DNA of 64,000 nucleotides from an uncultured Eubacteriales bacterium (GCA_934546935.1 CAKTEH010000001.1:186001-250000); one strand, 5' to 3'. Shown: positions 27,599 through 37,809, numbered from the stretch's first letter. Notes: a model not told the origin generated them from the letters alone. Made by a program: numbers and translations.

Positions 27599-30500
27599 TT
27601 AAAGCATAGCAGCGGGGATAGAACTGGAAATGCGGTTTTCCGCTGGGTTTTGCCCGGAAGGGGCGTCTTGCGGGCAGGCGTTTTTTATGTTTTTGTCCGC
27701 GGCGACAGAGAAGAGGCTGCGCAGGCGGATCTTTACGGCGCCCATGTTGGAAATCTCATCGATTTTGATCTGGGTATAGATTTTGCCTGCATTTTCCAGA
27801 ATAGACCGGGTTTCATCCGACGTGATTGCGTCGAGCCCGCAGCCAAAGGAAACAAGCTGGACAAGATTGACGTCCGGGCCCTGCTGGGCGACGAATTTCG
27901 CCGCGGCATAAAGCCTGGCGTGATATGTCCATTGGTTACGCACGGATACGGGGAATTTCTCTACCTGTGCGCTGACGCTGTCTTCACTGACAACGACGGC
28001 GCCAAGCTGGCAGAGCAGTTCGTCAATGCCATGGTTAACCTCGGGATCCAAATGATAGGGCCGTCCGGCCAGAACGATAACGGGAAGCTGCTTTTTGCGA
28101 GCGGCTGAAAGGTACTGCGCGCCTGTACGGCGTATGTCATCCAGATATGCGTCGTAAGCTGCATAAGCTGCTTTGGCGGCATTTTGGATTTCCTTGAGCG
28201 GCCGCGCAGGGAAATATTGATCCAGAATCTGTTTACAGCGCGCAGGGAAACGGCGGCGGGCATGCAGGCTGATGAAATCACAGATAAAGACAGTTTCCTT
28301 CAACGCACGCATATTCGCGCGAATCACCTGCGGGTAATAGGCAACGACTGGGCAGTTGAAATGCTGGTCCCCGAGATGCTCGTCGATATTATAACTCATA
28401 TCCGGGTAAAAGATCGCATCGACGTTTTCGTTAAGCAACGCCTGGATATGCCCGTGCATGAGCTTGGCCGGGTAGCAGACCGTATCCGAGGGGATGGTGG
28501 CCTGGCCCGCCAGGTAGAGCTGGCGGCTGGAAACCGGGGAGACTGCGACATTAAACCCAAGGGCGTCAAAAAAGGTATACCAGAAGGGCAGGAGCTCATA
28601 AAAGTTCAACCCCATTGGCAGGCCGATGGTCAGCCTGCCTGGGATATGCTTGTTCTCTTTATATTTTGCCAATAATGCGTTTTTATAAGCAAAAAGATTA
28701 AAGTGTTCCCGGGCCTGCGGCAGCTTCAGGGGTTTATCACAGCGGTTTCCCGCTATATAGCGGTCTTTTCCGCCAAAGGTGTTGAGTGTCAGGCGGCAGT
28801 GGTTGCTGCATCCGGAACAGGTAAATGCGTGTGTTTCGTGCCGGAAGCTGTGCAAAGCTTGTGCGTCCAGCAGGGTACTGCGGCTATGCGAGGCACTGTG
28901 TTCCAGCGCATAAAGCGCTGCGCCGTATGCGCCCATCAAAGCTGCATAGCGCGGCCGGATAACCTCGCGGCCGGTTTCCTGCTCGAATGCACGCAGGACC
29001 GCGTCATTTAAAAATGTGCCGCCCTGGACGACGATATGCTCCCCAAGCGCCGAGGTGTCTGCACAGCGGATGACCTTGTACAGCGCGTTTTTGACAACGC
29101 TGATGGACAGCCCCGCAGAGATACAGCCGACGCTTGCGCCGTCTTTCTGGGCCTGTTTGACGGAACTGTTCATAAATACCGTGCAGCGTGAACCTAGGTC
29201 CACAGGCTTTTCAGCAAATAAACCAAGCTTTGAGAACGAGTCAATGTCATAGCCCAACGCAGCGGCAAAGGTCTGCAAAAAGGACCCGCAGCCGGAAGAA
29301 CAGGCTTCATTGAGGAAAATGTTGTCAATTGCGCCGTTTTTTATCTGGAAGCACTTGATATCCTGTCCGCCGATGTCAAGGATGAAATCCACATCCGGCC
29401 GGAATTTCTTTGCAGCGGTATAATGCGCGATGGTCTCAACGATGCCGAAATCCGCATGGAAGGCACAGCGTATGATATCCTCGCCGTAACCGGTTACCGC
29501 GCATGCACGGATATGGATATCCGGAAAATCCCGGTAAAGCTTTTCCAGATAATCCCGGACAAGCGGGACGGGGTTTGCATGGTTCGAGCTGTAAAAAGGC
29601 CGGAAAATATTACCGTCCCGGTCACAAAGCAGGAGCTTGACGGTTGTTGAACCTGCATCGATGCCGAGGAACATTTCCCCGTGCGGGATGTCGATTTCGC
29701 GGATTCCTGCGGAGGCCTGTTCGTGCCTTTTGCAGAAGGCTGCATATTGTGCTTCATCGGTAAACAGCCGTGTGCACCCTGCGTAGCTTTCATGCGGTGT
29801 GTAGCCGAGAATCTGTCCGGCAAGCGTCTCCAGATCAACCCCTGCGCCCTGCGCACTGGCGGCATAGGCTGCGCCCAGGGCGACAAAGTACAGGGAGTTT
29901 TCCGGGCAGATGCCCTGCGTACCCAGCGCATCGTCAAAACTCGCACGCAGCTGCGGCAGGAAGGTCAGCGGCCCGCCGAGATACAGGATCCGTCCGGCAA
30001 CTTCCCGTCCCTGTGCAAGGCCGGAAATGGTTTGGTTGACAACTGCATAGAAAATACTCGCGGCGACGTCCTCGCGACGTGCGCCCTGGTTCAAAAGGGG
30101 CTGCACGTCTGATTTTGCAAATACCCCGCAGCGCGACGCGATGGTATAGATTTTCTCATGCCCTGAGGCAAGCGCATCCATTGCATCGGGCGTGACATCC
30201 ATCAAAGATGCCATCTGATCGATAAATGCACCCGTGCCTCCGGCACAGGTGCCATTCATCCGCACCTCGAGACCGCCGCTCAAAAACAGGATTTTTGCAT
30301 CTTCTCCGCCAAGTTCGATTACCACGTCGGTCTGCGGCGCAAGATATCCGACGGCGAGACGCGTAGCATAAACCTCCTGGACAAATGGGATGGAGAATTC
30401 ACTGGCCATGCCCATCCCGGCAGATCCGGCGACAGATACCGCCATCGGTTCGCCGGGGAAGCGCGCGGCAACATCGCGCAGCAGCTGCGCTGTCTGCACG

Positions 30501-30610
30501 AGGATTTTTGATAAGTGCCGTGCATAGCTTGTGTAAAGAATGGTATTGTTTTCATCGAGTACGACGCATTTGAGTGTCGTGGAGCCAACGTCAAGCCCGA
30601 GTTTTTTCAT
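27599..30610 (-). CDS. 2-hydroxyacyl-CoA dehydratase activase-like protein (two ASKHA domains plus DUF2229)
   Basis: 1003-residue protein of the BadF/BadG/BcrA/BcrD ATPase family. It holds two ASKHA ATPase modules in tandem: the first begins KKLGLDVGSTTLKCVVLD with GGEDAKI and NGTCAGGTGAFIDQM; the second begins EMFLGIDAGSTTVKLLLCD with DIGGQDIKCF and ACSSGCGSFLQTF, the Cys-containing site that holds the [4Fe-4S] cluster. A DUF2229-type domain with CSGCSNHC and CYPAK follows. Relatives activate radical-type dehydratases by ATP-driven electron transfer. The start has GGAGG and overlaps the upstream gene by 20 bases. Confidence 0.88.
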   Translation of the reverse strand: MKKLGLDVGSTTLKCVVLDENNTILYTSYARHLSKILVQTAQLLRDVAARFPGEPMAVSVAGSAGMGMASEFSIPFVQEVYATRLAVGYLAPQTDVVIELGGEDAKILFLSGGLEVRMNGTCAGGTGAFIDQMASLMDVTPDAMDALASGHEKIYTIASRCGVFAKSDVQPLLNQGARREDVAASIFYAVVNQTISGLAQGREVAGRILYLGGPLTFLPQLRASFDDALGTQGICPENSLYFVALGAAYAASAQGAGVDLETLAGQILGYTPHESYAGCTRLFTDEAQYAAFCKRHEQASAGIREIDIPHGEMFLGIDAGSTTVKLLLCDRDGNIFRPFYSSNHANPVPLVRDYLEKLYRDFPDIHIRACAVTGYGEDIIRCAFHADFGIVETIAHYTAAKKFRPDVDFILDIGGQDIKCFQIKNGAIDNIFLNEACSSGCGSFLQTFAAALGYDIDSFSKLGLFAEKPVDLGSRCTVFMNSSVKQAQKDGASVGCISAGLSISVVKNALYKVIRCADTSALGEHIVVQGGTFLNDAVLRAFEQETGREVIRPRYAALMGAYGAALYALEHSASHSRSTLLDAQALHSFRHETHAFTCSGCSNHCRLTLNTFGGKDRYIAGNRCDKPLKLPQAREHFNLFAYKNALLAKYKENKHIPGRLTIGLPMGLNFYELLPFWYTFFDALGFNVAVSPVSSRQLYLAGQATIPSDTVCYPAKLMHGHIQALLNENVDAIFYPDMSYNIDEHLGDQHFNCPVVAYYPQVIRANMRALKETVFICDFISLHARRRFPARCKQILDQYFPARPLKEIQNAAKAAYAAYDAYLDDIRRTGAQYLSAARKKQLPVIVLAGRPYHLDPEVNHGIDELLCQLGAVVVSEDSVSAQVEKFPVSVRNQWTYHARLYAAAKFVAQQGPDVNLVQLVSFGCGLDAITSDETRSILENAGKIYTQIKIDEISNMGAVKIRLRSLFSVAADKNIKNACPQDAPSGQNPAENRISSSIPAAML

Positions 30611-31850
30611 GGTTCGCCTGTTCCTCCTTTGCGATGGCCAGCATCAGCTTAATCCGGTTTTCCTGGTTGACGCGCGAAGCCCCCGGGTCATAGTCAATCG
30701 GGAAAATGTTGGCCTGTGGATAGCGCAACCGGAGGGTACGGATAACGCCCTTTCCGACAATATGGTTTGGCAGGCAACCAAAAGGCTGCGCGCAAATGAT
30801 GTTGGTATACCCTTTTTCAATCAATTCGGCTGTTTCGCCGGGAAGGAGCCAACCCTCTCCCATTTTTACGCCGCGGTCAATGACGGCGTCTGAAAGCGAT
30901 TTGAGCTTTTCAAACGGGGCAGGCGCTGCAAATTCCGGGTAAGGCGCCAGCGCATCAAGCATCGCCCTTTCCAGCCTGCGTGCCATTGCCTCGGCGATAT
31001 GGCCCGCCCTGCGCACAATGCGGCTGCCGCCATAGTAGCGGTAATCCGTGTCCATATTGGCAAAACAGTATTGTAAAAATCCCAATACGCCGGGGATCAT
31101 ATATTCGCAACCTTGGGAAGCAAGGAATTTTTCCAGTCCGTTGTTGCCAAAAGAAGAATATTTGACATAAATTTCGCCGACAATGCCGACTTTTACAAGG
31201 CTGCGGGCAACTTTTGGGATCTCATGGAAATCCCGCACCATCGCCTGGAGGTTTTTGCGCATGCTCGCGTTCGTCAAGCCGCGATGATGGTGGAACTGTT
31301 CGGTCAGCTGTCGCGTCCATTTCTGCACCAGCGCCTGCGTCTGCCCTTGCTCCTTTTCATAGGGCATGCATTGATTTTTTAAAAGCAAAAGCATGTCGCC
31401 GTATACCAGCGCGCGTATGCCCATTAAAAGCATAACCGGCGTTAAATGGAAACCGGAGTAATGCTCGAGCCCTGAGAAGCTTATGGAAATCACAGGGACG
31501 AAACCAAGTCCCATGTTCTTCAGCGCGCGGCGCAGAAGCCAGATATAATTGGAAGCCCGGCATCCGCCGCCGGTCTGGAACATGATGAGCGCGACCTTAT
31601 GTACATCATAATCCCCGCATTGCAGCGCATAAAGCTGCTGGCCCAGGGAACAGATGGCCGGATAACATATATCATTGTGGAGATATTTCAGACCCGTATC
31701 GATTACCTGTTTGCCTTCATAATGCAGTACCTCGAAATGGTAGCCGTACATTTCAAAGATTCCGCGCAAAAGCTCCATGTGCGTGGGAAAAATATCGGGG
31801 CAAAGGATCGTATAGTCTTTTTTTATTTTCTTTGTAAAATCTTGCGGCAT
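30591..31850 (-). CDS. 2-hydroxyacyl-CoA dehydratase-like subunit
   Basis: 419-residue protein matching the dehydratase D-type subunit that many Clostridia carry fused behind the activase domains. ICPAI-like cysteine motifs (NDICYPAICSLGQQ), TGGGCRASNY and the C-terminal CAQPFGCLPNHIVGKG are conserved and may hold an Fe-S cluster. AAAGGA precedes the chosen ATG (MPQDFTKK); the longer frame has an implausible N-terminus. It is the first gene of a two-gene operon with the activase. The substrate is unknown. Confidence 0.85.
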   Translation of the reverse strand: MPQDFTKKIKKDYTILCPDIFPTHMELLRGIFEMYGYHFEVLHYEGKQVIDTGLKYLHNDICYPAICSLGQQLYALQCGDYDVHKVALIMFQTGGGCRASNYIWLLRRALKNMGLGFVPVISISFSGLEHYSGFHLTPVMLLMGIRALVYGDMLLLLKNQCMPYEKEQGQTQALVQKWTRQLTEQFHHHRGLTNASMRKNLQAMVRDFHEIPKVARSLVKVGIVGEIYVKYSSFGNNGLEKFLASQGCEYMIPGVLGFLQYCFANMDTDYRYYGGSRIVRRAGHIAEAMARRLERAMLDALAPYPEFAAPAPFEKLKSLSDAVIDRGVKMGEGWLLPGETAELIEKGYTNIICAQPFGCLPNHIVGKGVIRTLRLRYPQANIFPIDYDPGASRVNQENRIKLMLAIAKEEQANHEKTRA

Positions 31851-32082
31851 GGGCAGTTTTCCTTTAAGATCAGATTTCAGTTGGCGGGTATCTGCTGGTA
31901 GGGGCTGTGCGGGGCAGCTGGGAGTGCATGAAGTGTTGGGATCCTGTTTGCTTTTTGCTTTATTTCCATATGTAAACCTGTTTTTCCCGATAGAGCGGCA
32001 TTGTGTGAAACGCAATCCCGTGTTTGCAAATGCTTCCAGGGAAAAACCCCTGATGCATTATTCATAGCTTTTGTATAGTTAT

Positions 32083-32124
32083 ATTATAACACAAAATCGT
32101 AAAAAAGTCGAATCCTGTCGAATC
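32083..32124 (-). promoter_or_regulatory. Promoter of the dehydratase/activase operon with direct repeats
   Basis: Minus-strand TCGACT (32111-32106) and TATAAT (32088-32083), 17-base spacer. GTCGAATC occurs at 32107-32114 and 32117-32124, ten bases apart (one helical turn), overlapping the -35; a possible activator site. Confidence 0.55.
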
Positions 32125-32364
32125 GTGGGTTTTGATTTTCTTTTCATAGAAAAATGGATTTTCTGGTGGATGACGCAGGAAATTCAGTTTTAAATCCGTT
32201 TATGATTGGGTTTTCTTCTCGAATCCGGAGGGACGCTAAGATTACGTAAAATATATTTGAGAATGGATTCATATAAATTTAACATATCTTTTCCGCAGGG
32301 TGCAGAGGAAAAAATTTCGTATAAAATCCCAGGCGTTCAGCAAAATAAGCGCGAGGTGATCAGA

Positions 32365-32541
32365 ATGCGGGCAAACGCAGATATCCCGCTTGGTTTTGCA
32401 GCGGCGCTTTCGCAGGATACGGCTGCAGCGCAGGCGTTTTATGCGCTGCCAGAGGCACAGCGTATGCAGATTCTGAAGCGTGCGCGCAGTGCGGCGTCCA
32501 AATCGCAGATGCGCGCGCTGGTGCGGGAATTGTCCGATTGA
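32365..32541 (+). CDS. Small helical protein of unknown function
   Basis: 58 residues, starting MRANADIPLGFAAALSQD and rich in Ala, Gln and Arg, with a predicted helix-turn-helix-like all-helical content (FYALPEAQRMQILKRARSA). GAGGTG lies upstream of the ATG. Similar short proteins with the IPLGF-MAL-ALPE-Q pattern occur in Clostridia; their role is unknown. The longer frame upstream is not supported. Confidence 0.6.
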   Translation: MRANADIPLGFAAALSQDTAAAQAFYALPEAQRMQILKRARSAASKSQMRALVRELSD

Positions 32542-32557
32542 TTTTATGAAGGACAAA

Positions 32558-32586
32558 GGCGGCGGTATGCATTGCATACCGCCGCC
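32558..32586 (-). terminator. Hairpin between the small gene and fhs
   Basis: Perfect 13-base GC-rich stem with a 3-base loop between convergent genes; the T run is weak in both directions. Confidence 0.6.
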
Positions 32587-32605
32587 GGAACATAAAAAAT
32601 CAGGT

Positions 32606-34276
32606 TTAGAACAGCCCATGGATTACGCCGTTTTCATCGACGTCAATATTTTCGGCAGCTGGGGTTTTTGGCAGGCCCGGCATCGTCATGATATCACCGG
32701 TCAGGGCAACAATGAAACCGGCGCCGGCGCTTAAACGCAGGCTGCGCACGGTAACAGTGAAGCCTTCCGGCGCGCCGAGAAGGCGGGGATTGTCAGAAAA
32801 ACTGTATTGGGTCTTTGCCACGCAGACTGGCAGGCCGCCGTAGCCCAGTTCGGTCAGCCGTCTTGCTTCACGGCGTGCCTGCGGCGTTAAGACGGCGGTC
32901 TTTCCATGATAGATGCGCTGGACGATCGTTTTCAGCTTTTCCGGGATTGGAATCTCAAGAGGATAAGAGAAAGAAAAATGGTTTTCGGTTTCGCACAGGC
33001 GGATAACCTCCTGTGCAAGCGCAATGCCGCCTTCGCCGCCTTTTGCCCAAACCTCGCTGCATTCTACAGCAGTTCCGAAACGTGCACAGGCGCTGCGGAC
33101 GCATTCCAGTTCCGCTTGCGTATCATCCGGGAAACGGTTGATAGCGACGACACAGGGCAGGCCGTAAACGGTAGTAATATTTTCCACATGACGCAGCAAA
33201 TTGGGCATGCCTGCCTCCAGCGCAGACAGGTTTTCCTCTCTGAGCGCGTCTTTTTTTACGCCGCCATGCATTTTCAGCGCTCGGATTGTCGCTACGACAA
33301 CGACAGCAGACGGGCGAAGGCCCGCTGTACGGCATTTTATGTCCAGGAATTTTTCTGCGCCCAGATCGGCGCCGAAGCCCGCCTCCGTAACTGCATAATC
33401 ACCCAGACGCAGTGCAAGGCGCGTCGCAATAAGAGAATTGCAGCCGTGGGCGATATTGGCAAACGGCCCGCCGTGGACAAACGCCGGAGTATGTTCGAGC
33501 GTTTGGACAAGGTTTGGGCGGATCGCATCTTTTAAAAGCGCGGTCATTGCGCCGTTTGCGTTTAAGTCTGCGGCGGTAACAGGGCGGCCATCGTAGGTAT
33601 ATGCCACAATAATCCGGCCAAGCCGCTGTTTTAAGTCGGCAATTCCTTCTGCAAGGCACAATACCGCCATAACTTCTGAAGCGACCGTTATATCAAAGCC
33701 ATCTTCACGGGGTGCGCCGTTTGCCCGTCCGCCAAGCCCGTCCACTATATTGCGCAGTTGCCGGTCATTCATATCTACGCAGCGGCGCCAGGTTACGCTG
33801 CGTGGATCAATTCCCAGCGCATTGCCCTGGTGGATATGGTTATCAAGCATTGCGGCGAGCAGGTTGTTTGCTGTACCGATTGCATGGAAATCTCCTGTAA
33901 AATGGAGATTGATGTCCTCCATTGGCACGACCTGTGCATATCCCCCGCCGGCTGCACCGCCTTTTACGCCGAATACCGGTCCTAAAGACGGTTCGCGCAG
34001 GGCGACAACAACACGTTTGCCCAACCGCTTCATTGCGTCGGCAAGGCCAATCGTCGTCGTGGTTTTCCCCTCGCCGGCCGGTGTAGGCGTTATTGCGGTA
34101 ACAAGGATGAGCTTGCCGTCAGGACGGCCGGCACCCGCGGCCGCAGGATCCACCTTTGCTTTATAACGGCCGTAGCATTCCAGGTTGTCTTCGCAGATGC
34201 CCAGTTTTTCTGCAACCTGATGGATTGGCAGCATTGTATTGCGCTGTGCGATTTCAAGATCGGTAAGCATATACAC
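32606..34276 (-). CDS. fhs: Formate-tetrahydrofolate ligase
   Basis: ATP-dependent formation of 10-formyl-THF from formate and THF, feeding one-carbon metabolism and the methyl branch of acetogenesis. 556 aa, normal for the family. Conserved segments: [21 protein letters not shown] (P-loop), [36 protein letters not shown], and the C-terminal [24 protein letters not shown] precedes the start. It appears monocistronic; the rest of the pathway is not in this window. Confidence 0.97.
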   Translation of the reverse strand: MYMLTDLEIAQRNTMLPIHQVAEKLGICEDNLECYGRYKAKVDPAAAGAGRPDGKLILVTAITPTPAGEGKTTTTIGLADAMKRLGKRVVVALREPSLGPVFGVKGGAAGGGYAQVVPMEDINLHFTGDFHAIGTANNLLAAMLDNHIHQGNALGIDPRSVTWRRCVDMNDRQLRNIVDGLGGRANGAPREDGFDITVASEVMAVLCLAEGIADLKQRLGRIIVAYTYDGRPVTAADLNANGAMTALLKDAIRPNLVQTLEHTPAFVHGGPFANIAHGCNSLIATRLALRLGDYAVTEAGFGADLGAEKFLDIKCRTAGLRPSAVVVVATIRALKMHGGVKKDALREENLSALEAGMPNLLRHVENITTVYGLPCVVAINRFPDDTQAELECVRSACARFGTAVECSEVWAKGGEGGIALAQEVIRLCETENHFSFSYPLEIPIPEKLKTIVQRIYHGKTAVLTPQARREARRLTELGYGGLPVCVAKTQYSFSDNPRLLGAPEGFTVTVRSLRLSAGAGFIVALTGDIMTMPGLPKTPAAENIDVDENGVIHGLF

Positions 34277-34500
34277 ACCTCAGATCATATTTTTTAGCTT
34301 GCAGATATGTCTGTTTCTATTATACGAAATTGCCGCGCTTTTTCAAGCTTTTTGTCGGAAGTGCTTTTCAGGACGGCCCAGACAGGGGCGGACATAAAGG
34401 GCGCATATGTACTACATCCCCGGCATGCGCACTGTGAAATTGGCATTTCTCATCCAATATTATGTGCACATTCAGGCCCATCCGGCTAAATTTGTATACG

Positions 34501-34523
34501 TATATTTGGCATTGCCAAATATA
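34501..34523 (+). promoter_or_regulatory. Perfect palindrome upstream of the XRE regulator
   Basis: Ten-base inverted repeat TATATTTGGC-ATT-GCCAAATATA, 43 bases before the GTG start. Likely operator of the XRE protein (autoregulation); no good -35 could be paired with it. Confidence 0.65.
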
Positions 34524-34565
34524 AAAAGCAAGCTTCTCCATACAATACAATGGGGAGGGACTGCT

Positions 34566-34808
34566 GTGAATATTAGAAAGCTTGCGCTGGGCGACCGGAA
34601 TCTTGTCGGCGCCCGGGTGACACAGTTACGGGCAGCGCAGGGGATGAAACAGGTGGAGCTGCTTGCAAAGCTCCAGGTTGCCGGGATTGATATTGGTACG
34701 TCTGCTTTGTCCCTGCTGGAAGGGCAGAGACGTCCGGTCACAGATAAAGAACTGAAAGCGTTGACAGATATTTTCGATGTTTCTGCGGACTGGCTATTGG
34801 GCCGATAA
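34566..34808 (+). CDS. XRE family transcriptional regulator (small)
   Basis: 80-residue protein beginning at GTG with GGGGAGGG upstream. The helix-turn-helix region VGARVTQLRAAQGMKQVELLAKLQ to SALSLLEGQRRPVTDKELKALTDIFDVSADWLLG is typical of XRE/Cro-type regulators. No sensing domain is present. It is convergent with the van operon, separated only by a terminator, and the perfect palindrome in its leader suggests self-control. A link to van regulation is possible but not shown. Confidence 0.82.
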   Translation: MNIRKLALGDRNLVGARVTQLRAAQGMKQVELLAKLQVAGIDIGTSALSLLEGQRRPVTDKELKALTDIFDVSADWLLGR

Positions 34809-34854
34809 GGCGCACCTATGCCATTGGGGCCTTTCAATTGTGGATTTTATGTTT

Positions 34855-34904
34855 GCAGCAAAAAATGCATCCGGTTATTTTGGGCCGGTTGCATTTTTTG
34901 CTGC
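34855..34904. terminator. Bidirectional terminator at the end of the van operon
   Basis: Perfect 14-base arms (34855-34868 and 34891-34904) with A and T runs inside the arms; serves both the XRE gene and vanT. Confidence 0.85.
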
Positions 34905-34945
34905 GGTATTGTTTTTTATGCTGAAGCTGGAAACCGGCGAAGAAC

Positions 34946-37060
34946 TCACCGGCATATACGCGCACAGCGCGCGCCGATCCGGCTGAGCAGTTCATTGGGG
35001 ATGCTTGCGCACTGCGATGCCATTGTATAGGCGCAGATTTCCCGTCCTCCGCTGCGTCCGATCACAACGGCTTCTGAACCGACGGAAACGGATGGGATAT
35101 CGCTTATGTCCACAATGGTCTGATCCATGCATATCCAGCCCAGAATAGGCGCTTTTTCCCCGTCGAGCAGAACATAGCCTTTCCCGTTGGATAACTCGCG
35201 CGGCAGCCCGTCGGCATATCCGATAGAAAGGACGGCGATGCGGGTTTGCCGCACGGCGGTGAAACGCCGGCCATAACCCGCGCTTTCCCCCGGCTGCAGG
35301 GTTTTGAGCGCAGCTACCCGCGCTTTCCAGCATAATACCGGCATAAGCCCTGCTGCTCGTGCCTCGCTGCAGGCGCCATACAGCGCGAGGCCGGGGCGCA
35401 CAGCGTCGCCATAAAATTCGGATCCGCTGAGGATTCCTGTGCTGGCCAGCAGATGGGATTTCGGCACAGGGATGCCATGCTGTGCAAGCAATTCCCGTAC
35501 CGAGCGGAATGCCTGCTGTTGGGTTTGACAGTATGTTTTTCCCATAGGCGTGGAGGAATCGGTGCATAGATGGGAGTAGACGCCGGTTATGCGCAGATTG
35601 CGGAGCGTGAAAAGCTCCAGAATGCTTTCGGAATCTTCAGCGGGAAGCCCTATGCGGTGCATGCCTGTGTCAATTGCAATATGGACACGCAGGCGATGGC
35701 CGTAAGCCTGAAGTGCATGTGCATAATCCCGGTCAAGCACTGTCTGCGTCAGCCTCCAGCGCCGCAGCAAAGGGAAGTCAGACGGATTCGTATATCCAAG
35801 AATGAGGATTTCACCGCCTATGCCGCGGCGGCGCAGCTCGACGCCTTCGCTGAGGCAGGCAACACAAAAGCTGTCTATGCCGCAGCCGCGCAGGATATGC
35901 GCGCACAGTACAGCCCCGTGCCCATACGCGTCGGCCTTTAAAACCGGCATCAGCGCGCAGCGATCCGGAAGCTGTGCCCGCAGGCATTGTATGTTATGCC
36001 GCAGGGCCTGCGCGTCGATTTCTACCCAAGCGCGTCCTTCTGCATCCGGTTTTTTCCGTATCCGGGCTTCTGTTCTTGAGAATATCCAGGCAGCGGCGAG
36101 TGATCCGATAAAAATGCAGCAAAAATAAATCAGACTGTTGTCCGGCAGCAACGCCTGTGCGTGCAGCAGTTTCGCTGCGGCACGCAGGACGACAATGCCA
36201 AGCGGATGCAGAATGTATATCCAGGCGCTGATCCGCCGTAACTTGGGAGCGGGCTGTACAGGCAGGCAAAGCAGCATACGCATCAGAAAAAAGGATGCTG
36301 CCGGCAGCAGCAGATACATGCTGTCATGCCGCGGCCAGCCCAGCGCGCGCAGCACCAGCGCTTCTGCCGCCATACCGGCCAGGCAGGCGAGAAATGCGGC
36401 CAGATTGGCCGTATGCGTCCATTTATGTTTAAAGCGGGGCAGGCAAGCCCCAAGGGCCAGCAACAGCGGCGTAAAAAACAGGCCGTTTCGCGTATAGGAA
36501 AAAATCCGGAACATCCCATTGTAAATGCTTTCCAAGGCCGGCGCTTTTGCCAGCAGCCCGTAATAGCTGTCGCCGCCCAGCCCGGCCATATATAGCAGCG
36601 CACATATTGCCAGCAGCGCCGGTGGGCGCAGGACCCGGGCAAGCGCGCAGACCAGCGATGCTCCCAGCATCAGCGCCGGGAAATACCACAGATGGTAATA
36701 GGTGCCGTCGAAGGCCAGAAACCTGAATGCATCCAGCGCGGAGAGGTTTTCATAGTGCCCTGCATATATGGATACAGGCAGATATATGAATGCAGCGGCA
36801 AGATATAGCACCGCGGAGCTTTTCAGCAGCCGGTAAAGCCCCTGCTGATCCGGGTCATGGCCGTTCAGGATCGGAGAAAGGGAAAAATAGCCGGTGACCA
36901 TTAAAAAGAAAGGTACGGCCAAACGGGCCAGTACACTTGTTAGCAGAAAATCTGCATCTGCGCTGAAGCTGGACAGCGGGCCTGTATGAATGGCTACAAC
37001 CAAAGCCGCCGCTACAGGCCTTGCCCAGTCCAGCGCGCCAGTCTGCTGCCGCCCGTTCAT
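34946..37060 (-). CDS. vanT: VanT-type membrane-bound serine racemase
   Basis: 704 residues. The N-terminal half (about 1-330) is an acyltransferase-3-like membrane domain with about ten segments, the serine-transport part of VanT. The C-terminal half is an alanine-racemase fold: PVLKADAYGHGAV places the PLP lysine at about residue 375, with ALYGACSE and SAGYGRRFTA further on. VanT makes D-Ser in vanC/E/G resistance. I started at the ATG whose ATGA overlaps the vanXY stop, preceded by GGGGAG. Last gene of the van cluster. Racemase preference (Ser over Ala) is inferred from context. Confidence 0.9.
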   Translation of the reverse strand: MNGRQQTGALDWARPVAAALVVAIHTGPLSSFSADADFLLTSVLARLAVPFFLMVTGYFSLSPILNGHDPDQQGLYRLLKSSAVLYLAAAFIYLPVSIYAGHYENLSALDAFRFLAFDGTYYHLWYFPALMLGASLVCALARVLRPPALLAICALLYMAGLGGDSYYGLLAKAPALESIYNGMFRIFSYTRNGLFFTPLLLALGACLPRFKHKWTHTANLAAFLACLAGMAAEALVLRALGWPRHDSMYLLLPAASFFLMRMLLCLPVQPAPKLRRISAWIYILHPLGIVVLRAAAKLLHAQALLPDNSLIYFCCIFIGSLAAAWIFSRTEARIRKKPDAEGRAWVEIDAQALRHNIQCLRAQLPDRCALMPVLKADAYGHGAVLCAHILRGCGIDSFCVACLSEGVELRRRGIGGEILILGYTNPSDFPLLRRWRLTQTVLDRDYAHALQAYGHRLRVHIAIDTGMHRIGLPAEDSESILELFTLRNLRITGVYSHLCTDSSTPMGKTYCQTQQQAFRSVRELLAQHGIPVPKSHLLASTGILSGSEFYGDAVRPGLALYGACSEARAAGLMPVLCWKARVAALKTLQPGESAGYGRRFTAVRQTRIAVLSIGYADGLPRELSNGKGYVLLDGEKAPILGWICMDQTIVDISDIPSVSVGSEAVVIGRSGGREICAYTMASQCASIPNELLSRIGARCARICR

Positions 37061-37809
37061 ATGGACGCTCCCCATTGTGTGACGATAAAGCCGCCGCAGT
37101 TGTCTCCGGAAATGGTATAGGTAAGGGTATTGTAGATTTGCAGGGGCATGTCCTCCTGCGCCGGAAGGTAAAACAGCCCCAGATCCCTGCCGGCGGTAAA
37201 GTGATGATAGGGGTGGACAGGCGTATAGTTCCGGATAAAACGGACATATTCTTCCAGCGTCATTTCAAGCTCAGTCATAATCTGGGCATGCGGCATGCCG
37301 ACAAAGCGGAAATGCCAGGGTTCATGCGCAATTCCGGTAATGGCTTCCTTCCCCTCGGGATAACGTTCGATAAAGCCGTAACGCGCGGCATGCCTGCGGA
37401 ATTGACCGCAGATGCCGGTATAGGGGAATTCCGGCCGGATAAAGTCGATATGTTCACAATTAAGCCCCAGATCGATGGCAAGCCCCGTCTGATGTTCGCT
37501 GCAGCCGGGTTTTGCGACGTACTGTACAGTGAAATCCGGCCCGTTTTCCGTCATGGATTTCTCCCAGATCGCTTCCTGTTCCCGCAGGCTTCTCCAGGCG
37601 CTGACAGGGACAATTTCTCCCCACCCGCCGATTTTATCCATCAGCGCGTCAAGCAGCACCAGGGCTGTGCGCTGCAAAAGCATATCCGTTTGTCCGCATA
37701 GGGGAGAAAGCGGCGCGCGCGGCTGAAGCTGAAGCGGGTGATGTGGATTAACAAGGATCAGGTTCCCTTCATAAACTGCGCTTTTGGACAGGTTCAAGCT
37801 GTGCATCAT
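37057..37809 (-). CDS. vanXY: VanXY-type D,D-dipeptidase/D,D-carboxypeptidase
   Basis: 250-residue zinc peptidase of the VanY family. SEHQTGLAID at about 104-113 gives the zinc ligands His106 and Asp113; HEPWHF at 162-167 gives the catalytic Glu163 and ligand His166. It has no signal peptide or membrane anchor, unlike VanY and like cytosolic VanXY, which cleaves D-Ala-D-Ala and trims pentapeptide precursors so that only D-Ser-ending ones remain. It overlaps the ligase stop by ATGA. Confidence 0.92.
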   Translation of the reverse strand: MMHSLNLSKSAVYEGNLILVNPHHPLQLQPRAPLSPLCGQTDMLLQRTALVLLDALMDKIGGWGEIVPVSAWRSLREQEAIWEKSMTENGPDFTVQYVAKPGCSEHQTGLAIDLGLNCEHIDFIRPEFPYTGICGQFRRHAARYGFIERYPEGKEAITGIAHEPWHFRFVGMPHAQIMTELEMTLEEYVRFIRNYTPVHPYHHFTAGRDLGLFYLPAQEDMPLQIYNTLTYTISGDNCGGFIVTQWGASI

